From positions 304,500-368,499 of the forward strand of contig NZ_AAXY01000003.1 in the NCBI RefSeq assembly GCF_000169375.1: 64,000 nt of DNA. Reading direction: 5' to 3'. The position numbers and the translations under genes were made by a program. Each line of letters begins with the position of its first letter. Position 1 is the stretch's first letter. The notes under the pieces were generated by a model. The model saw only the letters and a program-made list of their open reading frames with translations, was not told where the DNA came from and made no database searches. Positions 36,153-45,068 of the stretch are shown here, in pieces. The DNA is from Marinobacter sp. ELB17 (GTDB taxonomy: Bacteria; Pseudomonadota; Gammaproteobacteria; Pseudomonadales; Oleiphilaceae).

Positions 36153-37588
36153 ATCAGGCTCCGGTATTTGCAGTGGTGGGCCACCCTAACAAAGGCAAAT
36201 CTTCGGTCGTGGCAACGCTGTCCCAAAATGACGCCATCGCCATTGCGCTGGAACCTGGCACCACCCGCCGCAGCCACGCCTACCCGTTACAGGTAGACGG
36301 GCAAGTGCTTTACACCCTGGTGGACACGCCAGGCTTTCAACGCCCGCGACGGGTACTTGAGTGGTTGGAAGCTCACAGCGTTTCTGCATCAGACCGAGCC
36401 GCCACGGTAGCCGCGTTTGCTACCCAGCATCGCGGTAATCCGCAGTTCAGCGACGAATGCGAACTGCTGGCGCCATTAATCGAGGGCGCCGGCATTATTT
36501 ACGTGGTCGACGGTTCGGTGCCATACAGCCCGCAGCACGAAGCAGAGATGACCATATTACGCTGGACCGGGCGCCCCAGCCTGGCGCTAATCAACAGCAT
36601 TGGTGATGAAGACTACGGCGACACATGGCAGGCGGCGCTGGCGCAATTTTTTCAGATTGTGCGCAAGTTCGATGCAGTTCGTGCACCTTTCGAGCAACAT
36701 TTAAGCCTTTTGCGGGCTTTCGGCCAGCTCGAACCGGCCTGGGAAAAACCCCTTGAAACCGCCACCGGATTTTTGGACCGCCAGCGCCAGCAACGCAAGC
36801 AACAGGCCGCCACGCTGATTGCGCAAACCCTGCAGCAAATGATGGGCTACCGTCACAGCCGCAGCTTAGCGGAGGACCTGGCTGCTAGTGCCTCCAGCCA
36901 TAACAAAGACGCCCTTGCCTCCGAGCTTCGCAAGAGCTGGTATCAGCATCAGCGCCAGCGTGAACAGCAGCTACGCGGCGATATTCAGCAGCTGTACCAA
37001 CACGGCCAGCTCCAGCGCCAGGAAGCCGAGCTGGAATGGCAAAGTGAACACGATCTGTTTTCCGAAGACAGCCGCCAGCTCTGGGGCGTGAACAAAGGCT
37101 ATCTGGCGGGGGTCGGTTTTGGCGCTGGTGCCGTCGGGGGTGTTGGTATTGACGCCCTAACGTTAGGTGCATCATTTGGCACCGGAGCCCTGATCGGCGG
37201 CATAATCGGCGCTGCCGGTAGTTATTTTTACGGCGACCGTCTGCCGTTGCCTACACTGAAGATAGGGCCCCTGCGCGACGGTTTGAAAACCGCCAGCTTC
37301 GGCCCGGTGCCAGACCCCCAGTTTGGCTACGTAGTGTTGGGCAGGGCGCTGAATCACTGGTGGCATGTAAGCCACCGCAACCATGCCGGCCGGGCTCCGC
37401 TGGCGCTTGCGACCACCGACAGCCACTGGCTGGAAGACTTGTCAAAGCAGGATCGCAACACCTTGCACCGGGCGCTGGAAAAAGCCCGCAAAGGTAAGGC
37501 CGCAGACCCTGGTGATCAGCACAAACTGGGGCAGGTGATTACCCACGCTATGACGGTTTATAACGAATGGCAGTTGAAAAACATATGA
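36149..37588 (+). CDS. DUF3482 GTPase
   Basis: A 479-residue protein with a TrmE/Era-like G domain: G1 GHPNKGKSSV (residues about 8-17), G2-like TTRR, G3 VDTPGFQ. The usual NKxD G4 is replaced by NSIGDEDY, as in a divergent GTPase. A long helical, glutamine-rich middle follows, then a glycine-rich hydrophobic hairpin (GVGFGAGAVGGVGIDALTLG) at about 325-370, likely membrane-inserting. With the DUF2868 partner it forms a conserved but uncharacterised membrane-GTPase pair. Confidence 0.83.
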   Translation: MNQAPVFAVVGHPNKGKSSVVATLSQNDAIAIALEPGTTRRSHAYPLQVDGQVLYTLVDTPGFQRPRRVLEWLEAHSVSASDRAATVAAFATQHRGNPQFSDECELLAPLIEGAGIIYVVDGSVPYSPQHEAEMTILRWTGRPSLALINSIGDEDYGDTWQAALAQFFQIVRKFDAVRAPFEQHLSLLRAFGQLEPAWEKPLETATGFLDRQRQQRKQQAATLIAQTLQQMMGYRHSRSLAEDLAASASSHNKDALASELRKSWYQHQRQREQQLRGDIQQLYQHGQLQRQEAELEWQSEHDLFSEDSRQLWGVNKGYLAGVGFGAGAVGGVGIDALTLGASFGTGALIGGIIGAAGSYFYGDRLPLPTLKIGPLRDGLKTASFGPVPDPQFGYVVLGRALNHWWHVSHRNHAGRAPLALATTDSHWLEDLSKQDRNTLHRALEKARKGKAADPGDQHKLGQVITHAMTVYNEWQLKNI

Positions 37589-37673
37589 CAGGGGTGTTTA
37601 TACTATAGTGCTATTCCATAACAGCGCGGTCCGATATTTACCCGGCCGCGCTACTCTAACATGAGGAATACTA

Positions 37674-38069
37674 GTGAAAATTGTACGAGTTCAGGACATT
37701 ATCGGTACCGAACGTGAAGTCCACGGCCCAGGCTGGACCAGCCGTCGTATGCTGCTGAAAAAAGACGGTATGGGCTTCTCTTTTCACGAAACAATCATTC
37801 CGGCAGGCGCCGAACTGAACCTTTGGTACAAGCATCACCTGGAAGCGGTTTATTGCGTAGCTGGCAACGGCACCATTACAGACAAAGCAACCGGTGAAAC
37901 CCACGAGATCTCCGACGGCACGCTTTACGCACTCGACAAGCACGATCAGCACACCCTCCTCGGTGGCACTGAAGACATGCGCCTGATCTGTTCGTTCAAC
38001 CCGCCCGTTACCGGTCAGGAAGTACACGACGAAGACGGTGCCTACCTACCGGATACCAGTGAGGACTGA
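37674..38069 (+). CDS. ectC: L-ectoine synthase
   Basis: A 131-residue cupin enzyme that cyclises N-gamma-acetyl-diaminobutyrate to the osmolyte ectoine. The start [21 protein letters not shown], the metal/substrate region [16 protein letters not shown] and DKHDQH are characteristic, and length is normal. It starts with GTG after GAGGA. No ectA, ectB or ask_ect gene is adjacent, so it stands apart from a complete ectoine operon in this window. A TATACT-like -10 lies about 70 bases upstream. It overlaps the next gene by 32 bases. Confidence 0.95.
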   Translation: MKIVRVQDIIGTEREVHGPGWTSRRMLLKKDGMGFSFHETIIPAGAELNLWYKHHLEAVYCVAGNGTITDKATGETHEISDGTLYALDKHDQHTLLGGTEDMRLICSFNPPVTGQEVHDEDGAYLPDTSED

Positions 38070-39270
38070 CCCTCACTCCGCTGCTGTCCACCGCAACAGC
38101 CGCACCCTACCGCCACCGGCAGTTACCCTGCTTCCGGTGGCGGTTTTACTTTGGCTGGCCGGTGCTTACTTGCGCATACCTATCCTGATTGCGCCACCTT
38201 TAGCACCGTACATTGCCGACGAACTGTCGCTGTCGCAAACCCTGACCGGCGCATTGACCACCTTACCTATTCTGATGCTGGCCATTGGCGCCATGCCCGG
38301 TTCCCTGGCTATTTCCCGCATCGGCCCGCGTAATACTCTGGCGCTGGCCATACTGATCATGACCATCGGATCTGGCGCCCGTGGCCTGGCGCCGGACACC
38401 ACTTTGTTAATGGTCGCAGGCGCCGTTATGGGCCTGGGTATTGCCATGATGCAACCGGCACTGCCGGCACTGCTGCCGCGTTGGCTTGCACCCCACCATA
38501 TGGCCATGGGCGCGGCAATTTACATGAACGGCATGCTGATGGGTGAGTTCATCGGCGCCGGGATAACCCTACCGGTGATTATGCCGCTGGTAGGCGAGAG
38601 TTGGCGCGCCACCTTGATTGCCTGGTCGCTGCCGGCTCTGCTGGTGGCTGCTGCGCTTTTCCTACCCAAGCGTGATCTGGCGCGGCCCACCCGCAAAGTG
38701 GCCTGGCTGCCAGATTGGAGTAACCCGCTGACGCTGCGGATTGGCCTGCTGCTGGGCATATCCAGCTCATTGTTTTTCGGTTTCAACGCGTACATGAGTA
38801 ACCTGCTAGAACAGCGCGGTGAACTGGATCAGCTCACCGATGCCCTGTTCTGGTACAACTTTGCGCAAGTGGTGGCGTCTCTTCTGATGCTTAAAATGGC
38901 GCGCTTTTGGGTGGGGCGCAAAAGCCCTCTGATTATCGTGCTGATTCTAAGCCTGCTGGGAGCCGTCGGCGCTGTGCTGATGCCCGGCTGGCTCGGCATT
39001 CTCAGCGCTACCTTTATGAGCTTCACCGCCGGACTTCTGCTGATCTTGATGGTGGCCGTGCCGCCGCTGTTGGTGTCCTCGGCCGAAACTGGGCGCCTGT
39101 CGGCGGGTAACTTTCTGGTGGGTTATACCGTGGCCTTCGTTGTGCCGATGATCGGCGGTTTGGTGTCAGACGCCAGCGGCGACATCCGTCACGCTTTCTG
39201 GGTAATGATCGCTTACGGCGTGCTGGTATTGCCCATCGCGTTCAACCTGAAGCTGGAACGCAGCTCATAA
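38038..39270 (+). CDS. CynX/NimT-type MFS transporter
   Basis: A 410-residue carrier with about 12 membrane segments (starting with [20 protein letters not shown]). The pattern [24 protein letters not shown] and [18 protein letters not shown] fits the cyanate/nitroimidazole-type branch. GTG 38038 overlaps ectC by 32 bases; GTG 38059 is the alternative and still overlaps. Such tight coupling to ectC suggests a related substrate, perhaps ectoine or its precursor, but this is inference. A terminator follows. Confidence 0.82.
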   Translation: MPTYRIPVRTDPHSAAVHRNSRTLPPPAVTLLPVAVLLWLAGAYLRIPILIAPPLAPYIADELSLSQTLTGALTTLPILMLAIGAMPGSLAISRIGPRNTLALAILIMTIGSGARGLAPDTTLLMVAGAVMGLGIAMMQPALPALLPRWLAPHHMAMGAAIYMNGMLMGEFIGAGITLPVIMPLVGESWRATLIAWSLPALLVAAALFLPKRDLARPTRKVAWLPDWSNPLTLRIGLLLGISSSLFFGFNAYMSNLLEQRGELDQLTDALFWYNFAQVVASLLMLKMARFWVGRKSPLIIVLILSLLGAVGAVLMPGWLGILSATFMSFTAGLLLILMVAVPPLLVSSAETGRLSAGNFLVGYTVAFVVPMIGGLVSDASGDIRHAFWVMIAYGVLVLPIAFNLKLERSS

Positions 39271-39298
39271 AAAACGGAGCCCATCTGGCCCCGTTTTT
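39271..39298 (+). terminator. Terminator after the ectC-MFS unit
   Basis: AAAACGG and CCGTTTT enclose an inner GCC/GGC pair, followed by T. The A run on the left side makes it usable for the convergent decarboxylase gene as well. Confidence 0.8.
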
Positions 39299-39367
39299 GT
39301 ACTGCAACGTTGTCGTCTGAAATCTGTCAGCCGGGCCGCTGATCTGACCCGACCAAATCAACCGTCA

Positions 39368-40543
39368 TTAAATGTAGTAATCTTTCAGCGGCGGAAAGCC
39401 GTTGAACCCCACCGCGCTGTAGGTAGTGGTGTAAGCGCCGGTCGAGAACCAGTACATGCGGTCACCAATCGCCAGACTCAGCGGCAGCGGATACTTGTGG
39501 TCTTCATACATGATGTCGGCACTGTCGCAAGTTGGCCCGGCAATCACGCAATCTTCACCTTCACCGTCTTTTTCAGTCCAGATCGGAAACTTGATAGCTT
39601 CGTCCAGAGTTTCAATCAGCCCGGAAAACTTGCCCACGTCTGTATACACCCAGCGGTGCAGGGCAGTGCTGGATTTACGGGAAATCAGCACCACCTCGCT
39701 CACCAGTACACCGGCGTTGGAAATCAGCGAACGGCCCGGCTCAATAATAATCTCCGGCAATTCGTCGCCAAAGTCTTCGCGCAGAAAACGACCAATTTCC
39801 TCTGCGTACACCTTCACTTCATTGGCGCGGGTGATGTAATTGGCTGGGAAACCACCCCCCATATTGATCATTTTCAGTTCAATACCGTCTTCTTCCTTGA
39901 GACGCTCAAAAATCACCTTTACTGTGCCCAGCGCTGCATCCCAGGCGCCAATTTCACGCTGCTGCGAGCCCACGTGGAACGACACACCGTAGGGCACCAA
40001 ACCCAGGTCACGGGCCAGAATCAGCAGGTCCATGGCCATATCTTGCTGGCAGCCAAATTTACGTGACAACGGCCAGTCGGCGGTTAACGTGCCTTCCGTC
40101 AAAATCCGCACGTAGATTTTTGAGCCCGGTGCAACCTCGGCAATATTGCGCAGATCCGCTTCCGAATCGGTAGCAAACATGCGCACGCCTTTTTCATAGA
40201 ATGTGCGAACGTCTTTGGCTTTTTTGATGGTATTACCAAAACTGATGCGTTCAGCAGTCACACCCAGCGCCATTACCTGTTCCAGCTCGTACACCGAAGC
40301 GATGTCAAAATTGGCACCCTTATCTCGCAGCAGAGTCAGAACCTGCGGGGCCGGATTGGCTTTTACCGCGTAATACACCTGTGCGTAAGGGAAACCCTCA
40401 ACCAATTCGTTATAGTGAGAATCGATAGTGGCGGTATCAATCACTACAAACGGTGTTTGTTTACCTTCGGCGAACTGCCGAATACGGTTGAACGTGCTTT
40501 CGGTGTAGTAGTCGGTAATACGGGCGTTGGATAACTCGGTCAT
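39368..40543 (-). CDS. Type III PLP decarboxylase (ornithine/lysine decarboxylase)
   Basis: A 391-residue alanine-racemase-fold decarboxylase. PLP binds Lys61 in YYAVKANP; HVGSQQ, MGGGFPANY, the EPGRSLISNAG phosphate-binding motif and the active-site cysteine in GPTCDSADIM are all present. These enzymes make putrescine or cadaverine. ATG 40543 follows a strong GGAGGG site and gives the normal family length; the open frame continues 60 codons upstream through the hairpin leader. A terminator-like hairpin lies 34-64 bases before the start. Confidence 0.93.
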   Translation of the reverse strand: MTELSNARITDYYTESTFNRIRQFAEGKQTPFVVIDTATIDSHYNELVEGFPYAQVYYAVKANPAPQVLTLLRDKGANFDIASVYELEQVMALGVTAERISFGNTIKKAKDVRTFYEKGVRMFATDSEADLRNIAEVAPGSKIYVRILTEGTLTADWPLSRKFGCQQDMAMDLLILARDLGLVPYGVSFHVGSQQREIGAWDAALGTVKVIFERLKEEDGIELKMINMGGGFPANYITRANEVKVYAEEIGRFLREDFGDELPEIIIEPGRSLISNAGVLVSEVVLISRKSSTALHRWVYTDVGKFSGLIETLDEAIKFPIWTEKDGEGEDCVIAGPTCDSADIMYEDHKYPLPLSLAIGDRMYWFSTGAYTTTYSAVGFNGFPPLKDYYI

Positions 40544-40576
40544 GGGTGGTGTTTCCCTCCACAGGGTATTCAGCAG

Positions 40577-40607
40577 AAAAAAGGCTCTGCGCCTTGGCGG
40601 CAGAGCC
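40577..40607 (-). terminator. Terminator/attenuator in the decarboxylase leader
   Basis: On the minus strand GGCTCTGC and GCAGAGCC form a perfect eight-pair stem with a partly paired interior, followed immediately by six T. It sits only 34 bases before the decarboxylase ATG and 150 bases after the upstream ATP-grasp gene. It may simply end that upstream transcript or act as an attenuator of the decarboxylase. Confidence 0.7.
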
Positions 40608-40756
40608 CGTTGATTAGCGCGATCATCGGGCTTTTTTTCAAGTCCGCATATCAGCATATCTACACATAAAACAGGCCTGGTGCAAATCGCATTGTTTTGC
40701 AGGATAGTCAAAATACCAGCCACTGCAAGCGCCGGCCAGCAGGACCCCAGTAAGAT

Positions 40757-41575
40757 TTAAACCGCCACTGGCCATACCGGATCAGGCATCATCGGCTCTT
40801 CCGGGTTACGGGGTTCGTTGGACTGGCGCAGGTACGCCAATATTGCGTCCTGCAAATCAGTGCCCTGACCCAAACCCTGATTGCCAAACAGGCGGTTGAA
40901 TTCCAGTACAAAGGGATAGCCTTCCACCAGCGCAATATCAAAACCGGCGTGATCTACCTCCAGCTCCCGCGCCAATCGCAGGACCAGATCAGTCACCACC
41001 GCCGGCACCGGGCTGTAATCGATTCGCCCGCCCTGGGCCACGTTGTTGTAAAAGCCCTGATCGGCTTGGGTGCGCCAATAGGCGGTAACGACTTTGTCGC
41101 CCACTATCACCACCCGCGCATCCCGCTCCAGGGGCAGATATTCCTGGGCATAGAGCACGTCGGTACGATCGCAATAGCGCTGCCAATCTTCACGGTTTTC
41201 AATCAGCCACACACCTTCGCCCATGCTCGCTTTTGGCAGCTTGGCCACAAAGGGCAGGGCCATATCCTGCCATATCTGTTCGCGTTCCTGGGGGCCATTG
41301 GCGGTAATCAGCGTCCAGGGCGTGTGCTCAGGCGCGATAGCCTGAAACGCCCGGGTCATTTCCACTTTGTCGTGGCCAATGCGGTAACTGGCAACACTGG
41401 GAAACACTCGGCATTTCAGACCATGTACCAGAGTGTTTAGCTGCCAATACTCCGGAAACAGCACCCAGTCAGCATCGCGCAGCAATTCCTTGTGACGCAA
41501 AAGCTGATCCGGCTTGAGTACGGTGGTATCGGGAAAACCAAGAGTGCGGAAAATATCAAATGAGACACAGTGCAT
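40757..41575 (-). CDS. RimK-like ATP-grasp ligase
   Basis: About 272 residues of ATP-grasp fold: PFVAKLPKASMGEGVWLI as the ATP-binding lysine/glycine loop, ARVVIVGDKVVTAYWR, and GFDIALVEGYPFVLEFNRLFGNQGL carrying the metal-binding Asp, Glu and Asn. Such enzymes join a carboxylate to an amine; the substrate is unknown. ATG 41575 (MHCVSFDIFRTLGFP) is preferred over 41632. The polyamine-type decarboxylase next door might be related, but a terminator separates them. Confidence 0.82.
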   Translation of the reverse strand: MHCVSFDIFRTLGFPDTTVLKPDQLLRHKELLRDADWVLFPEYWQLNTLVHGLKCRVFPSVASYRIGHDKVEMTRAFQAIAPEHTPWTLITANGPQEREQIWQDMALPFVAKLPKASMGEGVWLIENREDWQRYCDRTDVLYAQEYLPLERDARVVIVGDKVVTAYWRTQADQGFYNNVAQGGRIDYSPVPAVVTDLVLRLARELEVDHAGFDIALVEGYPFVLEFNRLFGNQGLGQGTDLQDAILAYLRQSNEPRNPEEPMMPDPVWPVAV

Positions 41576-41725
41576 GAGGGTTTCACACAGGTTGAAGTGC
41601 GCGAATTCTAGGCGTTTTTTGTCCGCTGGCAAGCACTATCGATATCAGTAATTTGACGTCTGTCAATGCATTCATAAAACACATCGATAATAATTCGTAT
41701 TCCGTTAAACAACTGGGAACATTTT

Positions 41726-42097
41726 ATGAAAAAGCTTCGTCATCTTGTCCTTACCGCCGTTACGTCCCTGGTGATCGCTAACCCCGCTATGGCCGAAGAC
41801 GCCAACCACTACAAAGGCGAACCCGCCAACACCCTGGATCAGGCGGTGTATCACTTTTCCGAGTACAACACCAAACTGGAAACGATTCTGGCTGGTGAGT
41901 TAACGCCAGAAACCATGAACGATGTGCACCAGCTGACATACACTCTGGAAAACGCGCTGAAAAAAATGGACGACGAACTGGAACAATTGGCTGAAACCTT
42001 GGAGCGTGTACACAAGGCCTCCGAGCATTCAGACCCAAACACCGTGCGCTCAGCAGGAAAACAATATCTGGAAACCGGCCGCAAAATTGTAAAATAA
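41726..42097 (+). CDS. Small periplasmic protein, DUF6746-like
   Basis: A 123-residue exported protein: signal peptide at about 1-23 (cleavage AMA-ED), then a helical body (YKGEPANTLDQAVYHFSEYN; ALKKMDDELEQLAETLERVHKASE). The YKGEPANTL start resembles the family I know as DUF6746; function unknown. It has GGGAA upstream and an AT-rich promoter region with TTGACG at 41651. It is convergent with hrpB. Confidence 0.75.
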   Translation: MKKLRHLVLTAVTSLVIANPAMAEDANHYKGEPANTLDQAVYHFSEYNTKLETILAGELTPETMNDVHQLTYTLENALKKMDDELEQLAETLERVHKASEHSDPNTVRSAGKQYLETGRKIVK

Positions 42098-42125
42098 GTG
42101 GTTTCAGCGCTCACCAGGCAGGACA

Positions 42126-44618
42126 CTAGGATTTACGCTTCACGCCCTGCTGAGCCACGGCGGTCAGCGGATCTTCCGGCCACGGATGTTTAGGGTAGCG
42201 CCCACGAGTGTCTTTGCGCACCTGTGGATACACGTTGGCCCAGAAGCTGGCCAGATCCGCCGTGACCGCCAGCGGCCGCTGGGCAGGCGACAATAGGTGT
42301 ATTAACACCGGCACCTGACCACCGGCGACGGTGGGCGTTCGCGTCCAGCCAAACAGCGCCTGCAGCTTGGCCGCCAACACCGGGCCGTTTTCCGCGGTGT
42401 AATCAAGCGTCACCAAACTACCGGTTGGAATCGTCAGCGCAGTCGGCGCCAACTCGTTCAGGCGTTGCTGCTGGGCGTAATCCAGCAAGCCGTTCAACGC
42501 GCCGTGCACATTCAGCTTTTGCAGTTCGGCCCAACGGCTCAGGCCCATCAGGTAGGGCGCCAGCCAATCCTCTAGCGAATTCATCAGCGCGGTGTCACTG
42601 ACATCCGGCCAGTCTTCCGGGAAATGCCGCGCCAGCAGCCCGACCCGCGCCTGCCACTGCCTGGCGCCGGCGGTCCACGGCAGGCTACCCAAACCTTTGC
42701 GTCGCACCGCGGCCAGCAAGCCCTGCTGCATCAGTTCTGCAGGCGGTTTCGCCAGCGGTTTTTCGGCCAGCAGCAAGGCACCCAAGCGGCGCACCTGGCG
42801 CGCAACCACGGTGCCGCGCCGATCATTCCACTCGGCTTCGTCCCGTTGCTGAATGTGCGCGGCAAGGTCACTTTCCAGAATCGCCAAATCCACCGGTGCC
42901 GCCAGGTAAATTTGCGCTTCGCGGGACTTACCGTCCAGATCCGCCGCCACCAGCCAGTCGTAACGAGCCAGAGCATCGTCGTCGCGCAGCAGCGCACCCT
43001 TTCCATTACTAAGCTGGTAACGGGGCGCATCACCGGGCCGGCGGCGGGCTATACGGTCCGGATAGGCCAGCGCCAACAAACGCCCCACCTCTGTCGCAGT
43101 GGGCGCCGGCGAAGAGCCATGGTTGGCCGATGACGTTGCTGGTTCCAGGCGCCTGGCCTGCTTTCGCACCGCCTGAATTCGCGCCGGGTCTACCCGTGCG
43201 TGGCCACGCTCGCCACGCAGTACCCGCACGCGCTCGTGCATATCGGCCCCAGCACCCGGCCCCAGCAGGTCCCGATCTTCCAGCAGTGCCGCTAATTCTG
43301 ACGCCAAGGAACCTAGCCCCAATGAACGGCCCAGCAATACCATGTGCGCCAACCGCGGGTGAACGCCCAGTGCCCGCGCCGCCTTACCGTGGCCAGTAAT
43401 GGCACAGTCTTCGCCCAGCATATCCAGCAATTGCAGCAATTCCACCGCCTGCTGCCAATGCGCCGCCGGCGGCGGCTCAACCCACTGCAGCTGATCGGGC
43501 GACCGCGCGCCCCACTGGGCCAGCTCTAAAACCAGCGGCGCCAGGTCCGCTTCGCGAATCTCCGGTGGGGTAAAGTCTGCCAGACCATACTGCTCAGACT
43601 CGCTCCACAGGCGATAGCACACCCCGGGCTGGGTTCGCCCGGCGCGGCCTTTGCGCTGCTCTGCCGACGCTTTCGATACCCGGCCCGTCACCAGCCGCGT
43701 CATGCCACTTCCGGGGTCAAACACCGCCCGCCGCTGCTGGCCGCTATCCACCACCACCCGCACGCCTTCAATGGTCAAACTGGTTTCGGCAATCGCCGTT
43801 GCCAGCACCACCTTGCGGGTGCCATCAGCTGCCGGAGCAATCGCACGATCCTGCTCCGCTGCCTGCAAATTGCCAAACAATGGCGCAATCCCCACATCCG
43901 ACGCAACTTGCCCCGCCAGTGCTTGCGCCACCCTCCGGATTTCACCAGCTCCAGGCAAAAACACCAGCACCGAACCCGGCTGCTGAGCCAAGGCCTCAAG
44001 CACCACCGCCGTTACCTGGTCCACCACTCGCGGCTGACGTTGCGCAGACGCAGCAGGCCGATACAAAACCTCCACCGGAAACGCCCGGCCCTCGCTGCTA
44101 AGAACCGGCACGTCGCCCAGCAATCGGGCAATGGGCGCCGTATCCAGCGTGGCTGACATCACCAACACCCGCAAATCCTCCCGCAGCACCTGCTGCGATT
44201 CCCGCACCAGAGCTAGCCCCAGATCCGCCTGCAACGAACGCTCGTGAAACTCATCAAACAGCACCGCGGCGTAGTCTTCCAGCAGCGGATCGTTCTGAAT
44301 CAAACGGGTAAGAATGCCCTCGGTCACCACTTCAATCACGGTAGCCGCCGACACCCGGGTATCCAGGCGCGTACGGTAACCCACCGTCTGTCCCGCTTGC
44401 TCGCCCATCTGCCCGGCCATATACCGCGCCGCCGAACGAGCCGCCAGTCGCCGCGGCTCCAACATCAAAATCCGCCGTCCCTGACGCCAGGGTGCATCCA
44501 GCAACGCCAGCGGCACACGGGTGGTTTTGCCAGCGCCCGGCGGCGCCTGCAGCAAGGCGGTGGTGTTGGTTTCCAGGGTTTGTTTGAGTTGGGGGAGGAT
44601 GTGTTCTATTGGGAGCAC
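42126..44618 (-). CDS. hrpB: ATP-dependent helicase HrpB
   Basis: An 830-residue DEAH-family RNA helicase. Walker A is PPGAGKTTRVPL near residue 25, the Walker B box is DEFHERS, SATLD is motif III, and SGQQRR with QRKGRAGRTQPG forms motifs V and VI. The C-terminal half carries the HrpB_C domain. GTG 44618 (V/M-LPIEHILPQLKQTL) is the best start and gives the normal length. The frame runs 39 codons further upstream through an intergenic hairpin repeat and those residues are not expected to be coding. Confidence 0.93.
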   Translation of the reverse strand: MLPIEHILPQLKQTLETNTTALLQAPPGAGKTTRVPLALLDAPWRQGRRILMLEPRRLAARSAARYMAGQMGEQAGQTVGYRTRLDTRVSAATVIEVVTEGILTRLIQNDPLLEDYAAVLFDEFHERSLQADLGLALVRESQQVLREDLRVLVMSATLDTAPIARLLGDVPVLSSEGRAFPVEVLYRPAASAQRQPRVVDQVTAVVLEALAQQPGSVLVFLPGAGEIRRVAQALAGQVASDVGIAPLFGNLQAAEQDRAIAPAADGTRKVVLATAIAETSLTIEGVRVVVDSGQQRRAVFDPGSGMTRLVTGRVSKASAEQRKGRAGRTQPGVCYRLWSESEQYGLADFTPPEIREADLAPLVLELAQWGARSPDQLQWVEPPPAAHWQQAVELLQLLDMLGEDCAITGHGKAARALGVHPRLAHMVLLGRSLGLGSLASELAALLEDRDLLGPGAGADMHERVRVLRGERGHARVDPARIQAVRKQARRLEPATSSANHGSSPAPTATEVGRLLALAYPDRIARRRPGDAPRYQLSNGKGALLRDDDALARYDWLVAADLDGKSREAQIYLAAPVDLAILESDLAAHIQQRDEAEWNDRRGTVVARQVRRLGALLLAEKPLAKPPAELMQQGLLAAVRRKGLGSLPWTAGARQWQARVGLLARHFPEDWPDVSDTALMNSLEDWLAPYLMGLSRWAELQKLNVHGALNGLLDYAQQQRLNELAPTALTIPTGSLVTLDYTAENGPVLAAKLQALFGWTRTPTVAGGQVPVLIHLLSPAQRPLAVTADLASFWANVYPQVRKDTRGRYPKHPWPEDPLTAVAQQGVKRKS

Positions 44619-44677
44619 GTTGCTTTGGCTTCTTGGTTTGAGTTTAGTCTGCTGGGCTGGGAGTTGGCGCGGGAGCA

Positions 44678-44746
44678 AATTTGAATTTTTGGCCGGAAAA
44701 GAACTCGCTGCGCTCAGACACCTTTGTCCCGCCAAAAATTCAAATT
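44678..44746 (+). repeat. Dispersed hairpin repeat, copy A
   Basis: Outer arms AATTTGAATTTTTGGC (44678-44693) and its exact complement (44731-44746) enclose the invariant core AACTCGCTGCGCTCAGACAC at 44702-44721. It lies 60 bases upstream of hrpB and faces copy B 191 bases away. Copies B and C share the core, but their arm sequences differ. Confidence 0.85.
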
Positions 44747-44937
44747 CACCCCCACACCCTGCGAAACCCGGAGATAAGTCGAAAGCTTAGCACGGCGAGA
44801 CTTCGGTTAACCCGGTAAAGAATTGCCTGAATCAGTAAGCCTGATCACCAACCGCTAACCATCACGATGAGCTATAAACCAAAAGCCGCTTTGATCTTCC
44901 CTAGCGATATCGACTTTGTTACACAGAGCGGGGTGGT

Positions 44938-45007
44938 GGGGAATTTTTTTCGCCGGAAATGGGTGTCTGAGCGCAGCGAGTTCCATTTCCAAGAAAAAAC
45001 ATTCCCC
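44938..45007 (-). repeat. Dispersed hairpin repeat, copy B
   Basis: The core AACTCGCTGCGCTCAGACAC is on the minus strand (44963-44982). Arms of 25 bases begin and end with GGGGAAT and ATTCCCC; 20 of 25 positions pair. It lies 61 bases beyond the stop of the minus-strand MFS gene, with the core in that gene's sense. The gap 44619-45068 otherwise shows no gene. Confidence 0.85.
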
Positions 45008-45068
45008 GCCGCCGCGATCAATCCACCCAAACCAAAAGGCTACGTTCTACCAGCTAAAAACTCAAAAA

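Noticed and set aside
41576..41725. Small gene between the ATP-grasp and DUF6746-like genes
   Set aside because: Only promoter-like AT-rich sequence was seen; no frame with a ribosome site.
44619..44735. N-terminal extension of hrpB up to an upstream ATG
   Set aside because: The extra 39 codons read through hairpin repeat A, giving repeat-derived residues (AGQRCLSAASSFPAKNS). GTG 44618 gives the normal protein length.
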